Part shown: piece after piece, positions 38,929 through 49,100 of the stretch | How positions within the stretch are numbered: the first letter of the stretch is position 1 | Layout of the letters: each line of letters opens with the position of its first letter | Source of the DNA: Odontesthes bonariensis | Taxonomy: Eukaryota > Chordata > Actinopteri > Atheriniformes > Atherinopsidae | Direction: 5' to 3' | Length of the DNA: 64,000 nucleotides | NCBI RefSeq assembly: GCF_027942865.1 | Contig: NC_134509.1 | Location: 8,346,254-8,410,253, forward strand | Made by a program: the position numbers and the translations under genes | Notes under the pieces: model-generated | What the model was told of the DNA's origin: nothing | What the model saw: the letters and a program-made list of their open reading frames with translations, nothing else | Database searches by the model: none

Positions 38929-39978
38929 CCGTTCAGCCATAACATTATGACCTCTGACAGGTGAAGTTATAACATTGACTATCTTGCTCCATTGCCAGCT
39001 GGTAGTGGGTGGGATATATAAAGCAACAAGTGAACATTCTGTCTGTGAAGGTAATGTGTTGTAAACAGAAAAATGGACAAGTGTAAGGATTTAAGTGCCT
39101 TTGACAAGAGGCACATTGGGATGGTTAGATTGCTGGGTCATAGCATCTCCACAACAGCAGCTCCTCTGGGATGTTCCGGGTCTGCGGACAGGTGAAAACT
39201 GGCGAAACGTAACAGGGTCATGGGTGGCCAAGGCTCATTAATGCATATGATGAATAAATCAAATCAAATCAAATTTATTTATATAGCACATTTCATGTAC
39301 AAACAATTCAAAGTGCTTCACATAAAATAAAAGCATTGCAGCAGGGAGTGTAAGAAGCATTAAAAATACATAAAAGAATATAAAGAGAAACAAGTAAAAT
39401 AATTTAAATGAATTTAAAAACAAGCAACAGTCTAGATAAGTTAAAAGATATTTCATGCATAGACACATGAGAACAGAAATGTCTTTAACCTGGATTTAAA
39501 AATGTCTACATTTGGTGAAAGTTTAATCTCCACTGGCAGTTTGTTCCACTTGTTTGCAGCGTAACAGCTGAATAAAGCCTGGCCCGTGTCATCTGATTTG
39601 ATAGAAAAGCTTCCGTAGCTCCGATTGCTGAAAAAAGGTTGTTTTGTATGCAGCTGCGCAGACACAGACCAGTCAAGAGTGCCCACGCCGGCCCATATTA
39701 ATTTGACACTCACCACCTACTTAAACATTGTTGCTAACAAGGTACACCCCCTCATGAGAATGGTATTCCCTAATGGCAGCAGCCTCTTTCAGCAAGATAA
39801 TGTGCCCTGTGACTGCAAAAATTGTTCAAGAATGGCTTGACAAGCTCCAGTTTGAGATGCTGACTTGGAATCCAATTGAGCATCTGTGGGCTGTGCTGCT
39901 GAGGTGGGAGGCCCCCTCTCAACTTACAGGACTCAAAGGATCCGCTACTGAGGGCTTGGTACCAAATACATTTTTGAG
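38929..39978 (+). mobile_element. Decayed, internally deleted Tc1-like transposon interrupted by an L2 LINE
   Basis: The left end (ACCGTTCAGCCATAACATTATGACC at about 38927) and the leader, with the degenerate start of a transposase frame (ATGGACAAGTGTAAGGATTTAAGTGCC), match a common fish Tc1-like family. The sequence breaks at about 39254. It resumes at about 39649 with CAGACCAGTCAAGAGTGCCCA, jumps again, and then shows degenerate QQDN.PC..KIVQEW and NPIEHLW blocks. These are the second and third catalytic DDE motifs. Stops, frameshifts and two internal deletions are evident, and the right terminal repeat was not found. Confidence 0.85.
39255..39648 (-). mobile_element. L2-type (Maui-like) LINE 3' end inserted in the Tc1 element
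   Basis: On the minus strand it ends with (TTTGA)n, the usual L2 tail, preceded by a 3' UTR (complement of ATTTATTTATATAGCACATTTCATGTAC). The C-terminus of its protein reads [20 protein letters not shown] and then a [15 protein letters not shown] end. Downstream of the shared tail it closely matches the copy at 62476-63325. Further upstream the two differ (SNRSYGSFSIKSDD here), so they come from different subfamily members. Confidence 0.88.
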
Positions 39979-40029
39979 AAGTCTTAAAACTCCAAAACCT
40001 TTATGGTTTTATGTTTTACATAGTATTTA

Positions 40030-41655
40030 GCTGCATTGTATTTGCAGTTGTAACAACAAATAGACTCAAAAAGTCCTGTAATTGTTTGGTGTGGCATTGA
40101 TTGAAAATCACTGATCAAGTTGCCACAATGACAAAACCATTCGTACTGAGCTAGGGGATATATGAGGGTATTTACATATTTGTTTAGTTTTTAATTATAA
40201 TGCCTTATGCTTTAAACATGAAACCACAATAAGCTGTTCAAATGTTCAAATAAACATCTGAATACTCTTCAAAATCGGATCATAACTACATTGTAAGCAC
40301 ACTCAGTGTTTGTTCCAATGGTAGAGCCTCCCCATGCTTATCTTTAAAGTACTTCATTCACCAATTTGAGAACGATGATTTCAAGTAGTCTTTTACCAAA
40401 AATATTCCCCATGCTTATCTTTAAAGTACTTTAAAGTACTTCATTCACCAATTTGAGAATGATGATTTCAAGTAGTCTTTTACCAAAAATATTCTGTCGG
40501 CTTCAATTTTTCCGACCGTAAACATTCTGAAACAGTTAAAAAGTAGTTAATTCTGTTCTTTTCAGGACAACTCTGAGGCAACGTCTCCCATTTGTCTAGT
40601 TGAAGTAGTAGCCTCAACGAGCCACTAGGTGGTAATGTTGAGCGATTTTCTCTCTGAGGATAACTCGGTCACCTGTGACGTCAAAAGGTTACACTGACTT
40701 ACACAGACTTACACAAAGATACAAAATGTGGTTGAGTTTGGAATAAAAAAAAAACCTCATCAAACATAAAGTTTATTTTCATATTGTGTTTTGTAAATCT
40801 GATATTTAACTCTTTTTTTCCCCCCTACTGCCTACTTTAGGGGAAGAAAAGTTGGGATCAGGCTGTGCGCAATTTACCATGTGAGACACTGTATCCGCAA
40901 CATTGTGATCATAGCTAACCCACTCTTCCCTGTAGAATGCATGTTTAACTTCTACCCACAGATTTTTGATGATGGTGTTAAAATTGGCTTTGTTCTTAGA
41001 CATTATGAAGGAAATAAGTCTCAGTACTTTTCCATTATGACCTAAAGTGAGCCAGGAGTAGAAAGACAAAACAATTAGGAAAGCCTGGGAAAGCAAGGGC
41101 AGATTCACACACACACATTATTTGGGTTAGTGTGCATATCCAATCACATATGATCAACAAGGGATCCACCGTGGGAAACTATCAGACATATATACGAATT
41201 GTAACCGGAAATCAGGGCCAGTCTGACAGACTTCCTGCGGGAGCTCTGTTCCACTGAGCCCAGCGCTGATATGCTTTGATGTGTGACTACCAATAAACAC
41301 TTCATTTTCACTTGAATTACTTCGGTCCGTTCTTGAGCCTCCTACTAAAAGAACCGAATCTAACAATGGTCAAAGGACCGTGGTGACTTTTCTAAAAGCT
41401 TAAGCTTGTCTATGATGAAGCACTTTATGGTGGAGTTTGAGGTCTGCTTCAGATCTCTGTGTTGTTATGGAGGCCTACCTCTTCTCCCTTGTTTCATGAT
41501 GAACTGCATTTCCATCCATTGTCACCAAACGTTTGCTGATATTTAGTGGTATTACACCCATGTGTCCACCTGTGTTATCTTAGCCCTCACGCAGCTCCTG
41601 TACAGCGATGAGGTGGATTTGGCTCCCTTTTTTCCCCAGCAGATATAATGTTTTA
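40030..41655. other. Gene-free stretch with a local duplication and a possible LTR relic
   Basis: It contains the tandem duplication at 40330-40493. The segment at about 41200-41370 has AATAAACACTTCATTTTCACT and then CTTCGGTCCGTTCTTGAGCC, a layout resembling the R-U5 part of a retroviral or gypsy-type LTR. The start of such an LTR and any second copy were not identified, so this stays tentative. Confidence 0.4.
40330..40493. repeat. Two-copy tandem duplication, about 77-87 bp unit
   Basis: The unit starts CCCCATGCTTATCTTTAAAG and continues through CATTCACCAATTTGAGAA to TCTTTTACCAAAAATATT. It occurs at about 40330-40406 and 40407-40493. The second copy has a 10-base inner repeat (TTTAAAGTAC doubled) and one A/G change, so the duplication is recent. 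Confidence 0.9.
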
Positions 41656-41677
41656 TTGTAAAACATTCTTGGTCTTT

Positions 41678-41964
41678 TTTGACCTTTGTTGAAGACATGG
41701 ACGCTGACAGCATTGCAAAATAATTATTGTCTGTAACTTTATTTCTCTTGTTGTTTTTTTAAAAAAAAAAATTTTTTTATGGTGGTCTGGCTGTATAATG
41801 TGTAATATGTTTGTTCTTTGTCTGGCGCGGGTGGGGATGGGAGGGGTGAATGGGGGAAGTTTTTGTTTTGCTCACTCAGTGTTGTTTGTTTGTTTGCATG
41901 TTATGTTTATCTTGTCTACTATTTGAAAATTCAATAAAAAGACCTTGATCAAAAAAAAACAAAA
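41678..41964 (+). mobile_element. 5'-truncated L1-type LINE 3' end with 17-bp TSD
   Basis: This 3' UTR ends in TCAATAAAAAGACCTTGATC and an A-rich tail, as in fish L1 elements. Flanks AAACATTCTTGGTCTTT (41661-41677) and AAACATTCTTGCTCTTT (41965-41981) differ at one base and form the target duplication. No coding sequence remains. Confidence 0.8.
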
Positions 41965-42299
41965 AAACATTCTTGCTCTTTCATATCATCGCCTGCCATT
42001 TTTTTTTTCTGGTTGAAATTGTAATCTGGGAGTAGACTCGATCTGTTTGTGGAATTATACTTATACCTTATCGTTAAAAAAAAAAAAAATGAGGCCCCTA
42101 TGTCTCTTTCAAGCTATCAAATCCAGATATATCCAACAAGTAGGGTGCCCAAACTTTGGTCCAGCCACAGTTACATGTATAGTTTTTCTTTTTGTCTTTT
42201 TTTGTTGTTGTTGTTAGTTAGTCAAGAAAACCAAAAAATAAACGGTCGAAATATTAAGATTAATACACAAAACACGACTTAAACGTTTTCCTTCGTTGA

Positions 42300-42561
42300 A
42301 TTGTTGCATGCAACGACGTCATGTAAGGCTGACCTGTCGATAGCCAACAAATCGAACAAGGAACGGAAGTGCTATGTGGGAGAAAAAAAACAACAAACAT
42401 TTGTTTGAAGTTAGCCAGCGTTAACTTATGTTGCCATAGAAATAACTGGGAAAACGCTGCTTTGCTGGAGCTATTGTTCTGTTTTACGTCCTACACAAGT
42501 GGGTAGTCCTCTTGGACTAACTTGTCACCTTCCCTGTGTGAGAACAGGAACAGCGTGTGAG
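42300..42561 (+). promoter_or_regulatory. GTF2E2: Probable GTF2E2 promoter and 5' noncoding exon
   Basis: A CRE-like CGACGTCAT (42314-42322) and an ETS-type ACGGAAGTG (42363-42371) lie close together, as in TATA-less housekeeping promoters. A consensus donor, GTGTGAG|GTAACG, follows at 42561/42562 with no start codon in a long frame before it. This suggests a noncoding first exon ending at 42561 and joined to the coding exon whose acceptor ends at 43147. Transcription start is not determined. Confidence 0.5.
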
Positions 42562-43148
42562 GTAACGTTCACCGAGATAATATTGAGCAACTGAACATGC
42601 TAACGCTAGGTTAACAGCTAAGACCGTGCAAGCTCACGTTGTTACGTTTTGTCATGTATTTAGCTGTCTACACATCCAGCTTAATAGATTCGGTGAATAA
42701 CGGTAAATGTTTACTTGTTTGTTTTTTTACAGTATCGGCTAACGTTCGCTACTCGTAGCTTGGGTAGAAATCATACAAGCAAATGCTACCCTAAGCTAAC
42801 AATACCGACTGTCACAGTTGTGTTGGTTAATTTCATTGTTTTAAATGGAGCCATGGTGCTGACTCGAGCTACATGACCTAGTAGGTGCTTTTCTAATATG
42901 GCTGGGTTAGTATCAACTCTTGCTGTGAAATGGGAGAACTCGGCAATTTAAAATCCAACGACGTTTTCAAATCTTTTAGTAATTTTCGAGCTGTGGGTGA
43001 TATCAACAAAGCAGTCAGCAGCACATTTCAACTCTTCAACCCATACTAATCTAGTGGCCAATCCAAATATGTCATCTCAGTCCAAAGGGAGCTTTTTGTT
43101 GAGCCTTTTTGTGTTTTCTCTGATATATTTTAGCACTTGTCATCCAGA

Positions 43149-46100
43149 ATGGATCCAGCTCTACTTCGGGAGAGGGAGCTGTTCAAGAAGAGAGCTCTTT
43201 CCAATCCAGCTGTCGAGAAGAGGCAAGCTGCATCAGACTCTCACAAGAAGAAGAAGCCCAAACTAGACAAGGAGAGCTCCTCTGGGTCTAAACACAGCAC
43301 AGGTAAGTGAAACATATTATCCTGCAATGGAACCTGACTTTTATAGGGAACAGCTTTTCTTGTAGGTAAAAGTTAGTTAAGTAAGAGAGTAATGTGTGGT
43401 TACAAGCCAGGCTGCTGTTGACTTGGGCCCGAAACACCATTGCTTTTAATTACACATTTACATCTTTGAAATTAGGATTGAACTTTAGCCCATTAAGTCT
43501 GTGTCAACTAGCCGTCATTTGTTTGAGCAGAGCTGAAATTCAGATTTTTATAACCTCAGTGTCATCTGACGAAAGTACCATTTAAAGGTAGGGTAGGAGA
43601 TCCTGGATTTTGAGTCCAGCGAAGCTGCATTTTGAAAATACACGGGTCAAAAGTCCCAACCCTTTTCTTCACTTTCCCCCCGAAGCCACGCCTCTAGAGT
43701 ACATGAGTACACGCAATGCTTGTTCATGAGCACGAAGGTGCACGAGCGCTGTTCTGACAGCAAGCATCGATCGTTGTCGTATTTAGTATATACTAACTAT
43801 ACGTTTGATAATGCTAGGTGCTAGCCAAGCTGGCTCTAGTTTAGCTTCCTGCCAAGCTTCTGGACGCGTAATTCTTTCACGAAGAAGGGTACGCACACAG
43901 GGGGAAGGAGGGGCAGATTGCAGTTTGATAGACGCATCAAAATCCAATCATCCATCAGTATGATTGGATAGTGTTTTTCCTAGATTGTACGTTCTAGAGG
44001 CCACTAAAACTTTTCATTTTTGTGTCAAAACTTTTAATTAATTGGTTGCAATGGGGGTGTAAAGAGTATTTCAAGCAATATGTAAAAAAAATGCTCCAGA
44101 AAAAGAACCCCTGCCCCACCTTTAAGTAACTTAAAGAAGTCTGAATCCGGCTATACTTTGGGTTCGATGGTGCACTGATCCTTGGACTTTTCAGTATCAA
44201 AGGAAAAGCTTCTGTGGACACCTGATGGCAATATGGTATTTTAGCGCATGCATGACAAAATGTAAGTGCTATCCGGAGAGCCCAAGGACTTAGATCTGTT
44301 GTCGAGCAGAATCGGATAAAAGTGTGTAATACTGAGCGTTGGCACACTCTTACGTATTTAAAGTGCTCTCTAATTTCTCAAGCCTTCTTGGCAGCTGTTG
44401 CGCACTTAAAAGTTTTCGTTTGCCAGATTTTTTTTTTAACCAGAGTACTGCATCAGGACATGCCCGCATCCTGATATCGGTGTCCTTCATCTCGTGTTTT
44501 GTCCCTCTCAGAACCAGGCTCAGTTCTAGTCGGGCCCCCTACATGCTCCATGACGTCTTAATAAGGACGATGGTAACAAGAAGTTCTAATTGTCACCTAC
44601 AAACAGTGATTAATACCTCTCTGTGCACCCATCTGACAAATGTAGGTCAGCATTGGCAATAATTGATATTATTCGGAAATGTCCCCAGGCCTTCATTCTT
44701 AATTTCCATTTTTGTTATTTATTCTTATGACCGCAGTTACGATTGGAAACTTTAAGAATAACCTTTTAAAAATGTTGTAGATGATGTTTTAAAGAAAATT
44801 GAGGTGCTTGTAAGCTATTCCTGTCGTTATGCCACACGAAAAGACGGCATACACGGACTATAATTTCAGTATGGTTAAACATCTGGAGATCCTTTCCTTC
44901 TCCTGGCAAAATATGACTTAATTATTTGAAATGTTAATTGACGACATCAGATCTTTTCCAGGAAAATCCTTCCTTTGGATATGAATCATGGCCAATAACT
45001 AAGAGTTCCATCTTTTATGGACAGAAAAACAGATGATGCCCTTGCGAGGAGTGTGGTTATTGAGCATCGGTTCAAACCGGGTTGGAGGGTTCTCTAACAC
45101 AGTTCCCCATGAGGATAGTTGGTGTGGAACAGCGCTTTGTGCGGCATGCCACTCCACAGGAACAGAGTGGGAATGTGTAGGGGGGAGTGCTGGAGACTGC
45201 CAAAAGTGAGTGTGAATATCTGCCATCATAACAAGCTTGGAAGTCCTTACCCCCCCCCCCCCCCCACACACACACACACACACACACACTCAAAAGCAGT
45301 TACATAATTCATCTTGCATATTCAAAAAAATCTGCTCCACTCATGAAGCTCCTCTTACCGTGCACAAGTCTAATTGTGCTCCCACAGCACCGTGCCTTCA
45401 CTTGAAATCTTTTCAGTCTGTGTGCTTTCATGCATGTCAGCCAGTTTTTTTTCAGGGCTGCCAAACATGACTTTTTTTAAATAAAGCAATTGTTAGTATT
45501 TTAGCAGAGATGATGCAACTCATCAGTTGTTCCTCAACATGTTTTAGCTGATAAATTATCCACAGTAATTCTGCTTCTTTATTCCAAAGTCTTCACACCA
45601 CGGTGAACATATCGAACCGTTTCATTTCTTTAAGTTAATTGTATGGCATTTTTACATCTAAACAATTCTAGCATGAGAATGAGCTGTATCCTATTATTAC
45701 CACATGTCACTTTGTAGTCTCCAGACAAAGCTGCTACTTTTTATATAAACTGGGGAAAATGAGGATTTTCAGTGAAAGTTTATTAGGCAGTTTGTGGTAA
45801 GGCCTATGAAATGGTACAATGTGCTCAGTTTGACGCAACAAACTACATCACCGTGCAGCTACTAAACTTGTCATGAGATAATGTGGCATTGCAAACATGT
45901 TGACACCACTGGTGTGAAACACGGGCTTTATCCAGAGCGAACATGTCCCACTGAGCTTCATCAGTTGAAACAAAGATGGTGAAGTCCTTGGGGCTGGACT
46001 GCGTTTTTCTGTACAGCACAAGTCATAAAAGGTCATCTGCATCCAGCAGGTCACAACTACATATACATGTATATACAGTAAGCTCAGGACTGTTGTCTTT

Positions 46101-49100
46101 GAAAATAAATGCTTGTTTGTTTTACTCAGTGTTACCTGGTCTGATTATAATTTATTTTTTTAAGTTATCATATTTTGAGCATTGCAGCTTCATACTCACT
46201 TTAAGGGGGGAAAAAAACCTAAAAGAAGAAAGAGAAACAGAGGAAAATGCCCACCTTATGTAACACGTTCTGCCACAGCTCTCGTTCTTAAGAACTGCAA
46301 ATACACATTTCTTTCAGGCCACACATTTTGCTTTGCGTTTTCTTCTCGTGGTATTTGTAAAAAGCTGTATATTACACCTCAAACACAGTCTGTTTAGACA
46401 TGTATAAACGGGCGAGGAAGACTTCCTCTTGACTGAAATGAGAAGTCTGGGTTTTGTCTTAATTGAGAGCAATCAAAACACTTTTAGGCAGTTTAGGACA
46501 ACCCCCCCCCCCCCGCCCTCAAAGAATTAGTCATTGCTGTGGTATTAGCCTATTCAGCAATTAAACCTAAATTCCCTTTCCTCCTCCTTTATGCCCCTAT
46601 ACCACCTCAGTGTGGGATTCTGGCTCCTTGCAAATGCTGGTCATGAGCTTGCTGCAGCTTGCCGGCCCTTCCGCCTGTAGCTGGTGGTGTGTTTTCCCTT
46701 TCGCACAGCACCCACAGTCCAGTAGCTCGTAGAGAACGGCCAAGGCTGCCAGCGACAGGACGGTGAGGATGAAAAGCAGAAGGATAATAAAACAGGCCAC
46801 GTTCCAGCCATCATGGAAGGGGTAGACTTCTTGGACTTGCAGGGAGACGCGGGACAGAGGGACTGCTTCTGGGCGCCATGGGAGGCTACTCGGGTGTATG
46901 GTGGTTGTGATGTTAGCCATGATCTCTGGTTGGAAAGGACAACAACAAGAAGGAGATTAGGGGGGAAAAAATGGGAAGAAAGACAGATTTTCAGTGCCTA
47001 TGACAGTGTTTAAGAAAGATTATTGGTGAGAAACTGCTTCTCAGGGGTAACTGTCTGTAATGTGATTATGGTGGTACCATATCACCATCAGTTCAACTGC
47101 ACAAGAACACCTTACTGAGGCTAATGCTCTAGCAAAAATGACGTGAAAGCTGGTATTTGTGCTTGGTTTGTGACTCCGGCTGTAAATTCTGATGCAAACA
47201 TTGTATTTAAGGAAGCGCGGCGTAATAATTGAGTCAAAAGATGTTCTTCAGTGGGCACGTTGTCAGACCATTTGTCTCCCTTCAGCTGTCCTTTCACATT
47301 TTCAGCTAACGCCTACCATTTTAAATCCTCGGCACATCTCTGCCTACACACTCGCGCGCACACACTCGCACCTACATAATCGCAACACACACATACATAC
47401 ACAAGTATGCACTGAGAGACCGAGGCAGCTGACCCAGATTGCTTGAGCGCACCAAAGAAAGTTGAGGAAGAGTGCTTCTCCAGACATGAAAAATGTAGCC
47501 AAAAAGCTGCGACTATTTAAAATGATGTTATTACGTGGAAAACGCATCCTTTGTGTTTGCAGAATCATAGACGTAGAACCTGTATGTGTGAGCGCGTTTT
47601 TAGTAAACTTACTGAGCATTTTATTTATTGATTTATTTTATTTTTTGTCGTAACAAATACATGGTTTGATACACAGAACATCTATTTACCAGACATGGAT
47701 TCAGTTTGGAATTTGAAAAACAAGCGGACGTATGAAATTTATTTGTGGCACGGATGAGTGTGTTGGTGGCATCGGTTTGTTTTTCAGCTCAAGTTGCGAA
47801 CAGCTCTGCGTGCTGACGGCATAATTACGGTGCAGTGCAACTTTTCTGGTTAGCTTGTAATTGATTCATAGCAGCAGCCGTAAAGCTTCAGCTTAAGTGT
47901 TCCGTGGCATTCTTCCTCTCCATCAACGCAGTTTAACCTCATGTGATCCATGTTCAGCATCATCTAATCGCGGACCTGGCCCTATCGGTTTCACTTCAAC
48001 TCATTGCTATGACAACAGCCTCTTTAATTGAATAGTGTTGCTCGGGCTCCCCCCGCTCCACGATCTATCTGCTGCTCCTTTCTTTTGTATGAGTATCAAC
48101 ACACATAATGGGGACAGTCTGGCTCCCTGCAGCATCTGTTACCCCCTCCTGAACGAGCCCCACCCCAGCCACGCTCCCTAGGCCTCGCAGGGACTACATA
48201 TTGCATTCATCACGCGTACATCAGACCCACACTCTTAATGCCCCCGGCTTGCTGCTCGCAGCCTTCATTGATTTGTCATGAAAGCTGCACAGAGTTGTGC
48301 ATTTGCACAATTGCAGACACAAGGCTTAAGAGCGCACACACAGACACAGGAGGAGATTTTCTAGTGCTTGTTATTCGAGAGGAGAAGAGCCGCGCAGACA
48401 CATCCATGTTTATTTAATCCAGTGAGTGGGTGTGCAGTCTCCGCCTCAACGTTAGACTGCCATATCAAGATTTTAGACATATTTAAAGAAACATTGCAAG
48501 ATGAAATGATTTGTAGTTGTAGATATTTTTAATGCACAGGGTAAACGGCTTTGTAGATGGATCTGCTGCATTTAAACATGTACGATTCGCCCCGTTAATA
48601 TCCCCACACTGAGCCCAGGAGCAGCTTCTGTCTTAAGATTCTTGCTGTGGATTGCTCAGATCAGTTCATGTCTAACGTCATTCAAATCATCATGAAAAAT
48701 ATGCAGACTCACCTGTGTGTCTGGCTCAGTCTGTCGAAGATGAAAGTCAACAGATGCACTCTCGCTTTCCTTTTAAGTGCTCCACCTTTCTCTTGGTCTT
48801 CCACTCTACCTCGTTCACGCCTCAACCTGCTCTCCTGCTTGGCGCACTCGCGCACTTTCAGCCGTCCCTCGCGTACTTGCTCTCCTCCTCCGCCACTCCT
48901 TGCAGCTCTTCATGCCTCAGCCCAACGGAGCAGGCTTCTCCCCATCATTGGCTCTCCCCTTTTACCCCAGCCTCTGCGCCATTCGTTCGCCGACCCGTCA
49001 CAAATCCAGCATCCTGCCCACTGTGCGGCTCGCAGCCTCGGAGGCTCCCACCCACACCATGAATCATTCATGAGTCAGTGTCCATTTTCAGTTTTGATTG

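Noticed and set aside
1..42300. tRNA, rRNA, CRISPR, integrase or other prokaryote-type features
   Set aside because: None found. Repeats are microsatellites and eukaryotic transposons, and no tRNA-like B-box sits in a foldable cloverleaf outside the SINE-like repeat.
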